Below are positions 1 through 9,200 of a DNA stretch of 33,933 nt, one piece after another. Made by a program: the position numbers and the translations under genes. The notes beneath the pieces were generated by a model, which saw only the letters and a program-made list of their open reading frames with translations, searched no databases and was not told the DNA's origin. The stretch comes from Acidovorax delafieldii (GTDB lineage: Bacteria; Pseudomonadota; Gammaproteobacteria; Burkholderiales; Burkholderiaceae_C), in contig DFQQ01000001.1 in assembly GCA_002377855.1 (NCBI GenBank), positions 12,886 to 46,818 on the forward strand, in the 5' to 3' direction. The first letter of the stretch is position 1; every line of letters begins with the position of its first letter.

Positions 1-957
1 CGATGCCGCCGAGGTGGCCACCACCGCAGGGCCGCCTGCGGCCACGGCCTGGGCCGCGCTGGCCACGCCGCTTTCGGCCTCGCCGCCCAAGGCTTCGATC
101 AAGTCGGGGATGAGCTTGACCAGCTCGCCCGTGGCAATCGCCACGTCGGTGTCAAAACCCCCGTCATCGGCTTTGGTGCCTTCAAACACGGTGTCCAGAA
201 AAGCCACCTTCTTGATCTGCAGCCCCTCGGTCAGCATGAAGGAGACACGGTCATCCCAGGTGAGGGCCAGCTTGGTGGGCAGCTTGCCTGCGGCAATGTG
301 GGCCTGGATTTCTTCGATATCGAGCGGGTGGCGCGCATAGCGCACCACGGCCTTGGCCTCGTCGGCGCTCTTGAGCTCGCACTCGCGGTCGATGGTGAAG
401 CCCACGGGGGGCTCTTGCGTCGAAAGCCAGTGCGCCATCGCCGCTTGCGGGCTGGTTTGCGTATTGACCAGAGACACCGACAGGCCCGGCAGCGACTCCA
501 CCAGCAGGCTCACCACCTCATCGGCGCGGCCCTGGGATGAGGTATCGAGCACCAGCAGACGCGCATCGGTGTCGATCCACACCCACATGCTGCCCTGCTT
601 GGTAAAGGCCATGGGCAGCAGGTCGAGCTTGGCCTCGTCCTTGAGCTCCTTGCTTTCTTTCTTGCCTGGCTTGCGGCCGGTTTCCTGCTCGATGCGGGCG
701 GCTTTTTCCTTCACGCGGCGGTTGAGCACCGAGCCGGGCAGCACCTTGGACTCGACCATGAAGCGCAAAATCCATTGCCCGCCCACCGATTCGGCCAGTG
801 CGCCATGCTGCTCGCCACGGGGGGGCACCCAGCCCAGCGATTTTTCCTGGGTGGCGCCGCATTCCATGAAGGGGGCTTTCGCCAGCGCTTCTTCCACCTG
901 CGTCAAATCGACCTGCCAGCCGGGGGCAATGCGGTACACGATCATGTTCTTGAACAC
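1..957 (-). CDS. rdgC: Recombination-associated protein RdgC (3' end cut by window edge)
   Basis: RdgC is a nucleoid-associated DNA-binding protein that forms a ring around DNA and limits RecA activity. The minus-strand frame opens with a GTG codon at 957 and reads VFKNMIVYRIAPGW, then a stretch ending SLGWVPP, which matches the N-terminal signature of RdgC (E. coli starts LWFKNLMVYRL and has GWVPP). The frame stays open for 319 codons to base 1 and carries the family's late FDTDVAIATGEL and LIEALGGE segments around residues 269-294. E. coli RdgC is 303 residues, so only a low-complexity Ala/Val/Gly tail and the stop are missing. GTG is chosen because it sits directly before the conserved FKN motif. 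Divergent from the Spy-like gene. Identification is strong; the real C-terminus lies outside. Confidence 0.9.
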   Translation of the reverse strand, partial: MFKNMIVYRIAPGWQVDLTQVEEALAKAPFMECGATQEKSLGWVPPRGEQHGALAESVGGQWILRFMVESKVLPGSVLNRRVKEKAARIEQETGRKPGKKESKELKDEAKLDLLPMAFTKQGSMWVWIDTDARLLVLDTSSQGRADEVVSLLVESLPGLSVSLVNTQTSPQAAMAHWLSTQEPPVGFTIDRECELKSADEAKAVVRYARHPLDIEEIQAHIAAGKLPTKLALTWDDRVSFMLTEGLQIKKVAFLDTVFEGTKADDGGFDTDVAIATGELVKLIPDLIEALGGEAESGVASAAQAVAAGGPAVVATSAAS

Positions 958-1067
958 GGAAATCCTTCGCTTCGTTGTCTGACTTGGGGTGATTGTCGGC
1001 GCTAGCGAAGGCACTGGCGGCCCAGCGCCCCACCGCCGCACCCCGGCGGCGGCTGGCTGGGCCAGTT

Positions 1068-1140
1068 CTTGCTACAACTTCAATAGCTGACAGCGCTTGT
1101 ATTGATTGGGCAAAACGGCAATATTGCTTGAAAAATGCCA
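1068..1140. repeat. Comamonadaceae-type interspersed element, copy 1
   Basis: The rdgC/spy-like intergenic gap (958-1296) holds one copy of a short repeat seen seven times in this window. It reads CTTCAATAGCTGACAGCGCT, followed by a GGCAAAA stretch and an imperfect partner half. The family core is a GCTATCAA or AATAGC box followed by an AGCGCTT-type hairpin. Otherwise the gap probably holds the two divergent promoters; a TTGGCA at 1172 with TTTACA downstream is a weak candidate for the rightward gene. Nothing else was recognised in the gap. Confidence 0.55.
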
Positions 1141-1296
1141 TGGCCGCAGCGGCACGCCGTACACCGCGGGTTGGCACAACTTTACACAGGCTTCAAGCCC
1201 GCTCACGGTCGCGATACATGGGCGGCGCACACTGCCTTCAACCGCTGCAACGGTCGTTGCGGCGGACCACTTCGCCACCGTGAAAGGACTGACACC

Positions 1297-1878
1297 ATGA
1301 CCATGGCCTCTTCTACCCGCCGCCTCGCACGCACTGCAGTGGCATCTGCCGCCGCCACCGCGCTGTGCGCAGCGCTGGCCTGGCCAGCGCTTGCACAAAC
1401 GCAGGCCCCCGCCAACCCGCCCGCCGCCCAGGCATCGGATGCGCCAGCGCGCCAAGCCCGCAGCGCCGACATGCAAAAGCGCTACCAGGACCGCATGGCA
1501 CAGCGCCAGGCGGCTTTGAAAGAAAAGCTCAAGCTGACAGCCGCCCAGGAAGGCGCCTGGACCAGTTTCACGGCCGCCCTGCAACCCGCACAGCGCCCCT
1601 CCCGCCCCGATCGCACGGAACTGGAAAAACTCACCACCCCTGAGCGCATTGACCGCATGCGCGAGTTGCGGGCCCAGCACACTGCCCAGGCCGACCGGCG
1701 CGACGACGCGGTCAAGCAGTTCTACACCGCCTTGAGCCCCGAGCAGCAAAAGACGTTTGATGCCGAGTTTCGCCGGGGCGGCCCCGGCATGCACCGCGGA
1801 ATGCACGGTCGCCATGGCGGCCCCGACGGCCATCACTACGGCGGCCGCGCGCCCGGTGCCCAGGCCCCCGCCCGCTGA
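1297..1878 (+). CDS. Spy/CpxP-like periplasmic LTXXQ protein
   Basis: A 193-residue exported protein. Residues 1-33 form a signal peptide (RR then a hydrophobic Ala/Leu run, cleavage after ALA). The mature part is helical and charged, with two copies of the LTxxQ motif that defines the Spy/CpxP family: LTAAQ at 80-84 and LSPEQ at 146-150. Spy-type proteins are ATP-independent periplasmic chaperones. The tail from about 161 is rich in Gly and His and may bind metal (inference). The ATG at 1297 has GAAAGGA about 9 bases upstream; an ATG two codons later is possible. A longer frame upstream to 1135 lacks a signal peptide start and is rejected. It is monocistronic, ending at a strong terminator. 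Confidence 0.82.
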   Translation: MTMASSTRRLARTAVASAAATALCAALAWPALAQTQAPANPPAAQASDAPARQARSADMQKRYQDRMAQRQAALKEKLKLTAAQEGAWTSFTAALQPAQRPSRPDRTELEKLTTPERIDRMRELRAQHTAQADRRDDAVKQFYTALSPEQQKTFDAEFRRGGPGMHRGMHGRHGGPDGHHYGGRAPGAQAPAR

Positions 1879-1911
1879 CACAGCCCGTGCTGCCCCGCAG
1901 GGGCACCTTTT

Positions 1912-1949
1912 CAAAAAGCCCGCTGTCCGCAAGGACGGCGGGCTTTTTT
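1912..1949 (+). terminator. Rho-independent terminator of the Spy-like gene
   Basis: An AAAAAGCCCGCTGTCC arm, a GCAA loop and a GGACGGCGGGCTTTTTT arm form a near-perfect hairpin ending in a T run, 34 bases after the stop codon. The A and T tracts make it potentially bidirectional. Confidence 0.9.
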
Positions 1950-1967
1950 CATGGGCCACGCAATGCC

Positions 1968-2180
1968 TGTGGACAAAGCTGTGCCCTTTTTCGGAGCAAC
2001 TGCACAGTTATCCACACCAAAAGGCGAAGCGCCAAAGTTGTTGTCTGCCAGCCATGGATTCCATACAGGCTGGCGCACATGGTTTTGGGCAGCGCAAGTC
2101 CGCGTGGCCATTGGGAAAAAAGCACTTGTCCACAAAAAAGACGCTGCTCTACTACTACTGCTATTTATATATAGAACCTT
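1968..2180 (+). other. Origin-like DnaA-box / DnaA-trio module A
   Basis: Seen directly: TGTGGACAA (inverted TTGTCCACA) at 1968-1976, perfect TTATCCACA at 2008-2016, TTGTCCACA at 2126-2134, a 12-base spacer, CTCTACTACTACTG at 2147-2160, then CTATTTATATATAG at 2161-2174. The order DnaA box, short GC-containing spacer, CTA-triplet tract (TAG repeats on the other strand), AT-rich tract is that of the bacterial basal unwinding system, where DnaA-trios load DnaA onto single-stranded DNA. The same architecture recurs at 2710-2885. No dnaA or rpmH is adjacent. Function as an origin, secondary origin or DnaA-titration site is inference. Confidence 0.65.
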
Positions 2181-2587
2181 AAGAGAACAACCCATCAACA
2201 ACCCGCGCCCCGAAACACCGGGGTTGTGGACACCGTGGGGCAACGGGTGTGAGCACGAGGCAAGGGGTCTGGCGCCGCGCAGGCACAGGGGCCGCCAGCC
2301 GCCATGACTTGGGCGCAGCGCCTGTGTGACGGTTCACACGTGCCACGGTGCGGTAAGGCGCTTTACCGAAGGCGGCGGCCTGCAAAAGGCGGGGCCTGTG
2401 GCTTGCCAAAGCGAAACGCAGAACGCATGCGCGGCCAGGCAACGGGCGGGTGGGGTGTTGGCGGGGGCAACGAGGCCCAGGGCTGCCAGCAACCGCAGCG
2501 TTGTGGGCAAGGGACCCGCCCCTTGCCCAGATACCGCATGCCGAGCTCACCTCCGTTTGCGGGGCCAGCAGGGGCGCAACCTCCGGT

Positions 2588-2650
2588 CGCTATCAAAATA
2601 TGAGCTACTCGCGCTTATCCATAAGCACAAGACCCGTTTTTAGGCAAAAA
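2588..2650. repeat. Comamonadaceae-type interspersed element, copy 2
   Basis: GCTATCAAAATATGAGCTAC followed by a GCGCTTATCCATAAGC hairpin-like half and a CCGTTTTTAGGC end. It lies between the two origin-like modules. It contains TTATCCATA at 2615-2623, one mismatch from a DnaA box. The remaining 2181-2587 stretch is GC-rich and holds only weak box-like sites (2225, 2502), a small CCCCG/CGGGG hairpin at 2208-2223 and an imperfect palindrome at 2351-2368. I see no believable gene in it. Confidence 0.6.
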
Positions 2651-2709
2651 CTGGCGTCATGAAGGCGGCCCTGCATAAAACTGGGGATAGTTCTGGCACA
2701 AGTGGCCAC

Positions 2710-2885
2710 TTATCCACAGCAAACCGCCGCGCGTTGCGGTTGTCCCCGTTGGCGTGACAGCGCAAAGAGGGGTTGGCACACAGGGTTTGCCTGGTCGCAA
2801 GTGCTTGCCACGCCAAGAGAAATGGCAGTTGTCCACACCAGGAGGGTGGCTCTACTACTACGACTATGTATTTATAAAGACTTTA
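2710..2885 (+). other. Origin-like DnaA-box / DnaA-trio module B
   Basis: Perfect TTATCCACA at 2710-2718, TTGTCCACA at 2829-2837, a 12-base spacer, CTCTACTACTACG at 2850-2862, then an AT-rich stretch ACTATGTATTTATAAAGA. Spacing between the two boxes is 119 bases (118 in module A) and the box-to-triplet spacer is 12 bases in both. The boxes, triplets and AT-rich part are conserved while the spacer is not, which suggests selection on these parts. The bases before the second box also align between modules (TGGC.CACA.GGTTT...CGCAAGT). The following 2886-3232 is GC-rich with no recognised gene or site. Confidence 0.65.
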
Positions 2886-3232
2886 AAGAAGAAGACAGAA
2901 GAACAACTCCGGCGCCGCGCTCTTCGCCGGGAAGCTAAACCGGCACAGAGGAGTGGCGCGGGCAGCGAGTCGCCCGGCACGACAACTGCCTGCGCCGAAC
3001 AGAGCGGCAGATGGGCCAGGGGCCGGGATGTGTCGGGCAAGCGATACCTCTGTTCTTGCACGCACGGCGCAGCAGAGGGTCCTGGATGGCGCCGGTAGGC
3101 GTCAGATGCGGGCAACCCATGGGGGGGTACCCGTCAGGCGGCGGAAGCGCCTGCGGGCTCATGGCGGCCCAGGAGGCTGGGAAGACGGGCGCCGCGTGTG
3201 GACCACCTCGGCCTGCGGCTGCGGCGGGGCCT

Positions 3233-6200
3233 TCAACCCCGGGCGGCGTTGGCCAGGAAAGCCTCGAGTTCTTCCGCGGGCAGGGGCTTGCTGAACAGGT
3301 AGCCCTGGTACAGGTCACAACCCGCCTGCCCCAGCAGGGCGCGTTGCTCGGTGGTTTCCACCCCCTCGGCAATCACTTCCAGGCCCAGGCTGCGCGACAG
3401 CCCAATGATGGTGTTCACGATGGCTGCGTCGTTGGGGTCGGTCAGCAGGTCGCGCACAAAGCTCTGGTCGATCTTGAGCTGATCAAGCGGCATGCGCTTG
3501 AGGTAGCTGAGCGACGAGTAACCGGTGCCGAAGTCGTCCAGCGAAAAGCCCACGCCGTAGGCGCGCAGGGCTTCCATGGTCGCGATGGTGGTGTCCATGT
3601 CTTCCACCAGCACGCTCTCGGTCAGTTCCAGCTTGAGCTGGCCCGACGGAGCGCCGGTAATGGCCAGTACCCGCGCCACATCGTCCACAAAGTTGGCGTT
3701 GCGGAACTGGCTGGAGCTCACGTTCACGGCCATGGTCAGGTCGCGGCGCTGGGGGTCGTCCTGCCAGCTGGCCAGCAGGCGGCAGGCGTTGTGCAGCACC
3801 CAGCGGCCCAGCGGCAGGATCAGGCCGGTTTCTTCGGCCAGCCCGATGAAGGCGGACGGCGGCACCATGCCCCGGTGGCTGTGTTTCCAGCGCAGCAGCG
3901 CTTCCACGCCGGCCACCTCTCCCGTCTCGCGCACCTGGGGCTGGTAGTGCAACAGGAATTCGTCTTGCGCCAGGGCCACGCGCAGGTCCGCTTCCAGTTC
4001 GGCCCGCGCCGTGACCACGGCCTGCATCTGGGGGTCGAAAAAGCGCAGCGTGTTGCGGCCAGCCGTTTTGGCCTGGTACATGGCCAGGTCGGCTTGCTTG
4101 AGCAATTCGCCCACCGTGGTCGATTCGGCGCCGGTAAAGGGCGCAATGCCGATGCTGGGCGTGCTGCGGTACTGGTAGCCCTGCAGCGGGTAGGGCATCG
4201 AAAGCATGGCCAGGATTTTTTCGCCCACGCTGCGCGCGTGCAGCACCAGGTCGTCGCCGGTGGGGCTCAACTCTTCCAGCATCACCACGAATTCGTCGCC
4301 CCCCAGCCGCGCCACCGTGTCGGCGCTGCGCACGCAATGGCTCAGCCGCGTGGCCACTTGCTGCAGCAGCAGGTCGCCCTGGTCGTGGCCCAGGGTGTCG
4401 TTGAGTTGCTTGAAGTTGTCCAGATCGATGAACAGCAGCGCTCCCCCCTGCTGGTGGCGCCGCGCCGACACCAGCGCCTGGTGCATGCGGTCCATCAGCA
4501 GCATGCGGTTGGGCAGGTTGGTGAGCGGGTCGTAGAAGGCCAGGCGCTGGATCTCGCGCTCGGTGGCCTTGCGCTGGGTGATGTCGGTGTTGATGGCCAG
4601 GATGGACTGGGGCTGCCCGTCTTCACCGCGCACCAGGGTCCACCGCCCTTCCACATCAATGGTGCGCCCGTCGCGGTGCTGTTGCACCAGCTCGCCCGTC
4701 CATTCGCCGTGCTCAATGGTGGCCTGGGTGGCCCGCATGAACGGGGCAGGATCGGCATACAGCAGCGTCTGCACCGATTGTCCGAGCACCTGCAGCTGGC
4801 TCCAGCCATACATGCGCTCGGCGCTCTTGTTCCAGTAAATGATGCGGTGTTCCAAGTCGCGCACCAGGATGGCGTCTTGCGCCTTGTCCAGCAGGGACGC
4901 CTGGTGGCGAATACGGGCGTCAGCCGTCTGGCGCTCAATTTCGGCCGAGGCCCGGGCCGCGAAGATCTGCAGCGTGGAGGTGACGAAATGCGGATCGGTC
5001 AGCGCCTGCTCAAACAGCACAAAAATGGCGCCAATCACCTCGCCGTCGGCACTGCAAAGCTGCTGCCCGGCGTAGGCGCGTGCGTTGATCTTGCCGCCCA
5101 GGTACGAGCGGGGGTAGTGCTGCAACACATGATCGGCCACCACATACTGCCGCTGCGACAGCAGCTGCATGCTGGGCGTGTCCTCCATCGGCAGGTCAAA
5201 GTGGGCTTGTTCCACGCCGTCGATCACCGCGGCCAAGCTGACGGCGCGGGGCGGCTGGCCCGTGGTGTGGGCCATGCGGATCACGCAGCCCGCCTGTGCG
5301 CCCAGTGCTTCTGCCATGTTGGCGGCCAGTTGTACGAAGAATTCGGTCCCGGTGCTGGCCGACACTGCCGCCGCCACCTTGATGACCGAGTCCAGCATGC
5401 GCTGCTGCGCATGGTGGGCGCGCAAGCTGGTGATGCCAAAGGCCAGATCGTTGGCCAGGTCTTGCAGCAGTGCGGTTTCCTGCGCGCTGATGTGCAGGAT
5501 CTCGGGCGCATACAGGTACAGCAGGCCAAAGGTCTTGCCCTGTTCGCGCAGGGGCAGGCAGATGACGCCGTGAAAACCGTTGTCCAGCATGCGTTGCGTC
5601 CAGCCACCGAAGTCGTTGCTGTTGCGGATGTCGTGCACGATCACGGGCTCGCCGCTGCGCACGGCCTGGCCCGCAGGGCCCTGCCCGTTGGGGCTGCTCT
5701 CATCCCAGCTCAGCTGCACCTTCTCCAGGTACTCGTGGGTGTAGCCGGCATGTGCCACGCGCGCAATGGTCTTGTGCTCATCGTCATGGGCAAAGCCCAC
5801 CCAACCCATGCGATAGCCGCCAATGTCCACGGCAATCTGGCAGATGGCTTGCAGCAGCGCCGACTCGGACGTGGCGCGGACCAGGGTTTCGTTGCACGCG
5901 CTCAGCAGTTTTTGGGCGCGCGCCATGCGTGCGATCTCGTGCTCCGTCTTCAGGCGCTCGGTCACGTCCACCGCCAGCACCTGCCGGGCCGCTACTCCGT
6001 TGAAGCTGATGCTGCCCGCCGTCACTTCCGCATCGAAGACGCTGCCGTCCTTGCGCACCTGCAGGCACAGCGCCGGCACATAGCGCCGCTGCGAGGCTGT
6101 GGATTGCACGATGGAGCGCACGTTGTCGCGCTCTTGCGGTGGCCACAGGTCCAGCAGGTGCAGCTGCAGCATCTCGGCCTCGGTGTAGCCGTACTGCGCC

Positions 6201-7759
6201 AGCATGGCCTGGTTCACGGCCAGCACACGCCAGCTGGCGCTGTCGTACACCCACATCGGGTGCGGGTGCTCGTTGAACATCAGCCGGTATTGCCGCGCCG
6301 ATGCCTGCAGCTGGGTGGCCACGTGCCGCAACTGCACGGTGGTGCCCAGCGACTCGGTGAGTATCTCCAGCCGGTCCACATCGCTGCGGCAGAAGGCTTC
6401 GGGCTGGTCGGAGGTGACTTTCAGGCTGCCCACGATCTGGTGGCCTGCCCGCAAGGGCGCGGCCATCACCGAGCGCACGCCGAAGCGGTGCGGCATGGAT
6501 GCCATGTCCCAGCCTGCCGCATGGGTGTCGTTGCACCACACGGTGCGGCCCTTGTGCAAGGCAGGCCACAGGATGCTGTCGTGCACGGAAAGAAGATCGC
6601 CTTCGGGCCGCACCATGTCGCCCACCGAAGCCTTGGCCACCAGCTGCTCGTCTTCCAGCAGCTCAATGACGGCACCCCGCGCCCCGGTTTGCCTTTGCAC
6701 TGTGTGCGCCACCAGCCGCAATGCATCGGGCAGTGCCATGTCCAGCGAAGAAATTTGCTGCTGCACCTGCAGCAGCTCGGCATGGTGCTGCGCATTGCGC
6801 TGGGCCTGCAATTCGGCCTGGTGCTGCACCGAAACGTCCTGGAAGGCACCTTCGATGCGCACCACCTGCCCTTGCCCGTTGCGCACGGCGTGGCCCGCCG
6901 TGCGCACCCACAGTCGCTGCCCTTGCGGTAGCGTCATCTCGGCCACTTCGTCCAGATCCTTGCCCGTTTGCACGCAGGCTGCGAAAGCCCACCGCATGCG
7001 TTCGCGGTAGGGCAGGGTAAAGGCAGCCAGCACTTGCGCCAGTGCGTCGCCGCACAGGCTCCCCGCGGTGGCATTCGGCTCCTGGGGCAGACCGAACGTG
7101 GTGGCGATGTCGGGCGACAACGTCAGCCGCTGGCTGGGCAGCTCCACCACCCAACCCCCCAGGCGGGCGACGCGGCCCGCGGCCTGCAGCGCCTGGCTTT
7201 GGGCTTGCAGCGCGGCGTGCATCTGTTCACGTTCTTGCAACACGTGGGCAAGCTGGTGCTTTTGCCGGCGCAGCTCCAGCTGGTCCATGGTCTGGCGCGC
7301 CAGCATCTGCAGCGCCCGCAGTTCATCACCGGACAGGGGCCGGCAGCGGGTGTCCAGGACGGCCAGCGTACCCAGCGCATGGCCTTCCCCCGTGACCAGG
7401 GGGACGCAGGCATAAAAGCGGATGTGGGGTTCGCCCACCACCTGCGGATGGGTGGCAAACACAGGGTGCCGGGTGGCGTCTTCCACCACGGTGGGCCGGT
7501 GGGGAGTGCGCAGGGCATGGTCGCAAAACGCCAGCGAGCGCGGAGTCTGCCGCACGGGCAAGCCCACCGAGGCCTTGAACCACTGCCGCTGCGCGTCCAG
7601 AAAATTCACCACCGCCATGGGTGCGCCGCACAGCTGCGCTGCCAGCATTGCGAGCTGGTCAAAGGAGTCCTCGGGGGGCGTGTCCAGAATGGCATACGCT
7701 TGCAGGGCCTTGAGCCGTGCGGCGTCGGCTTGCGGCAGATCGGGCGTGGCTGTCGTCAT
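3233..7759 (-). CDS. Multi-GAF/PAS GGDEF-EAL cyclic-di-GMP enzyme
   Basis: A 1508-residue cytoplasmic sensor enzyme with no obvious signal peptide or membrane segment. Domains in order by reading: GAF about 30-165 (AILDTPPEDSFD start), PAS with PAC 195-310, GAF 343-480, PAS 490-603, GAF 620-780, GAF-like 786-940, PAS 956-1066, GGDEF 1070-1235, EAL 1258-1505. GGDEF is intact at 1153-1157 with an inhibitory-site RSAD exactly five residues before it. EAL is intact (EALLRW at 1286), as are NVSSSQF, ELTESVL, DDFGTGYSSL, KIDQSFV and AEGVET. Both cyclase and phosphodiesterase activity are therefore possible. The ATG at 7759 follows GGGGGGCAGG and starts just before the first GAF; a TTG start at 7906 is less likely. 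It is the first gene right of the origin-like region and points toward it. Confidence 0.92.
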   Translation of the reverse strand: MTTATPDLPQADAARLKALQAYAILDTPPEDSFDQLAMLAAQLCGAPMAVVNFLDAQRQWFKASVGLPVRQTPRSLAFCDHALRTPHRPTVVEDATRHPVFATHPQVVGEPHIRFYACVPLVTGEGHALGTLAVLDTRCRPLSGDELRALQMLARQTMDQLELRRQKHQLAHVLQEREQMHAALQAQSQALQAAGRVARLGGWVVELPSQRLTLSPDIATTFGLPQEPNATAGSLCGDALAQVLAAFTLPYRERMRWAFAACVQTGKDLDEVAEMTLPQGQRLWVRTAGHAVRNGQGQVVRIEGAFQDVSVQHQAELQAQRNAQHHAELLQVQQQISSLDMALPDALRLVAHTVQRQTGARGAVIELLEDEQLVAKASVGDMVRPEGDLLSVHDSILWPALHKGRTVWCNDTHAAGWDMASMPHRFGVRSVMAAPLRAGHQIVGSLKVTSDQPEAFCRSDVDRLEILTESLGTTVQLRHVATQLQASARQYRLMFNEHPHPMWVYDSASWRVLAVNQAMLAQYGYTEAEMLQLHLLDLWPPQERDNVRSIVQSTASQRRYVPALCLQVRKDGSVFDAEVTAGSISFNGVAARQVLAVDVTERLKTEHEIARMARAQKLLSACNETLVRATSESALLQAICQIAVDIGGYRMGWVGFAHDDEHKTIARVAHAGYTHEYLEKVQLSWDESSPNGQGPAGQAVRSGEPVIVHDIRNSNDFGGWTQRMLDNGFHGVICLPLREQGKTFGLLYLYAPEILHISAQETALLQDLANDLAFGITSLRAHHAQQRMLDSVIKVAAAVSASTGTEFFVQLAANMAEALGAQAGCVIRMAHTTGQPPRAVSLAAVIDGVEQAHFDLPMEDTPSMQLLSQRQYVVADHVLQHYPRSYLGGKINARAYAGQQLCSADGEVIGAIFVLFEQALTDPHFVTSTLQIFAARASAEIERQTADARIRHQASLLDKAQDAILVRDLEHRIIYWNKSAERMYGWSQLQVLGQSVQTLLYADPAPFMRATQATIEHGEWTGELVQQHRDGRTIDVEGRWTLVRGEDGQPQSILAINTDITQRKATEREIQRLAFYDPLTNLPNRMLLMDRMHQALVSARRHQQGGALLFIDLDNFKQLNDTLGHDQGDLLLQQVATRLSHCVRSADTVARLGGDEFVVMLEELSPTGDDLVLHARSVGEKILAMLSMPYPLQGYQYRSTPSIGIAPFTGAESTTVGELLKQADLAMYQAKTAGRNTLRFFDPQMQAVVTARAELEADLRVALAQDEFLLHYQPQVRETGEVAGVEALLRWKHSHRGMVPPSAFIGLAEETGLILPLGRWVLHNACRLLASWQDDPQRRDLTMAVNVSSSQFRNANFVDDVARVLAITGAPSGQLKLELTESVLVEDMDTTIATMEALRAYGVGFSLDDFGTGYSSLSYLKRMPLDQLKIDQSFVRDLLTDPNDAAIVNTIIGLSRSLGLEVIAEGVETTEQRALLGQAGCDLYQGYLFSKPLPAEELEAFLANAARG

Positions 7760-8016
7760 CCTGCCCCCCGGTGCGGCAGCCTGCGGTGCGTCAGCAGTGG
7801 TCTGTAGGACAAATTCACCGGCATGGAGTGGACGTGGCCTTGGGGCAGCAATCAACCATTGTGTGCGACCCTTGGGCTTTTCGGCCAATGCTACACCTTG
7901 AAACAAGCGCTTGGCTTACTGCGGTGTCCCGCTGGCGAAGGCGCTTTGCTCAACGGGGGGCTGCACAGAGCATAGGCCCGCCGGGGGCCGCACCACCAGT
8001 GCAGCTCCCGCTGGGC

Positions 8017-9126
8017 TCATGCCGCCGGGAGCAAGGCCCGGCGTGCGCGCACGGCGGCGGCCAACTCCTGCAGCACCGGCACGGTCTGGGCCATGCTGAT
8101 GCAGGCATCGGTGACGGAGATGCCTTTTTGCAACGCCTGCCCGGGCACGATGTCCTGGCGGCCTTCCTGCAGGTGGCTTTCGATCATCAGACCGGCGATG
8201 CGGTGGTCGCCCGCGGCAATCTGGCCGGCCACGTCTTGCGCCACCGTGATCTGGCGCTGGTGCTGCTTGCTGCTGTTGGCATGGCTCACGTCGATCATCA
8301 CCTGCTCGCGCAGGCCAGCGGCCTTGAGCACGGCGCAGGTGGCATCCACATCGGCTTTTTGGTAGTTGGGTTGCTTGCCGCCGCGCAGAATCACGTGGCA
8401 GTCCTGGTTGCCGCGGGTTTCAAAAATCGCGGCCTGTCCCATCTTGGTCATGCCCATGAAGGCGTGCGATGCCTGCGCGGCCTGGATGGCGTCGCTCGCC
8501 ACCTTCACGCCGCCATCGGTGCCGTTCTTGAAGCCCACGGGGCAGCTCAGGCCGCTGGCGAGCTGGCGGTGGCTCTGGCTTTCGGTGGTGCGTGCGCCAA
8601 TGGCGCCCCAGCTCACCAAGTCGCTGATGAACTGCGGCGACAGCAGGTCCAGAAACTCGGTGCCCACCGGCAGCCCGGTGGCCAGCACATCCAGCAGCAG
8701 CTTGCGCGCCAGCTCTAGCCCTTCATTGATGGCAAAGCTGCCGTCCAGGTGCGGGTCGTTGATGTAGCCCTTCCAGCCCACGGTGGTGCGGGGCTTTTCA
8801 AAGTACACGCGCATCACGATCAGCAGGTCGTCCTGGAGCGCATCGGCCTGCACCTTCAGGGCGTGGGCATATTCCATGGCCTGGGCGTGGTCGTGGATGG
8901 AGCATGGGCCAACCACCACCACCAGCCGGTCGTCTTGCCCATGCAGCACGCGCGAGATGGCAGCGCGGCTCGATTCCACCAGCGCCAGCGCGGCTTCGGT
9001 GGGCGGCAGCCACTCTTGCAGCAGCGCGGGCGTGATCAGGGGGCGCACGGCCTTGATGCGGGTGTCATCAATGCGCGTGGTGTCGTGGGTGGAGACGGGG
9101 GTGGCGGAGCGGTGTGCGTGGGTCAT
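8017..9126 (-). CDS. aroG: 3-deoxy-7-phosphoheptulonate synthase (DAHP synthase, class I)
   Basis: Joins phosphoenolpyruvate and erythrose 4-phosphate in the first step of the shikimate pathway, in the cytoplasm. The 369 residues are close to E. coli AroG/AroF/AroH (350-356). Seen: GPCSIHD at 73-79, the substrate-binding EKPRTTVGWKG at 110-120, LPVGTEFLDLLSPQ, GARTTESQSHRQLASGL, VGFKNGTDG, and the metal-binding ISVTDACISM near the end. The ATG at 9126 gives an N-terminus about 15 residues longer than E. coli. Which amino acid inhibits it cannot be told from reading, so the symbol is generic. It lies 257 bases upstream of the GGDEF-EAL gene; I saw no shared operon signal in that gap. Confidence 0.94.
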   Translation of the reverse strand: MTHAHRSATPVSTHDTTRIDDTRIKAVRPLITPALLQEWLPPTEAALALVESSRAAISRVLHGQDDRLVVVVGPCSIHDHAQAMEYAHALKVQADALQDDLLIVMRVYFEKPRTTVGWKGYINDPHLDGSFAINEGLELARKLLLDVLATGLPVGTEFLDLLSPQFISDLVSWGAIGARTTESQSHRQLASGLSCPVGFKNGTDGGVKVASDAIQAAQASHAFMGMTKMGQAAIFETRGNQDCHVILRGGKQPNYQKADVDATCAVLKAAGLREQVMIDVSHANSSKQHQRQITVAQDVAGQIAAGDHRIAGLMIESHLQEGRQDIVPGQALQKGISVTDACISMAQTVPVLQELAAAVRARRALLPAA

Positions 9127-9200
9127 GGTGGCCCCGATTGTCGCGCGGCGCAGGCCGCAGCAAACGCGCGCTGGCGCAAACCGTCATGTTCAGATGGAGG

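Noticed and set aside
1968..2885. Plasmid or phage origin with iterons
   Set aside because: No rep gene, no regular 17-22 bp iterons; sites are DnaA-box type and flanking genes are chromosomal housekeeping genes.
3011..6931. A 1306-codon open frame on the plus strand
   Set aside because: It is antisense to the multi-domain GGDEF-EAL gene, has no recognisable domain and is rich in His/Gln/Val/Gly as expected for reverse-strand reading of GC-rich codons.
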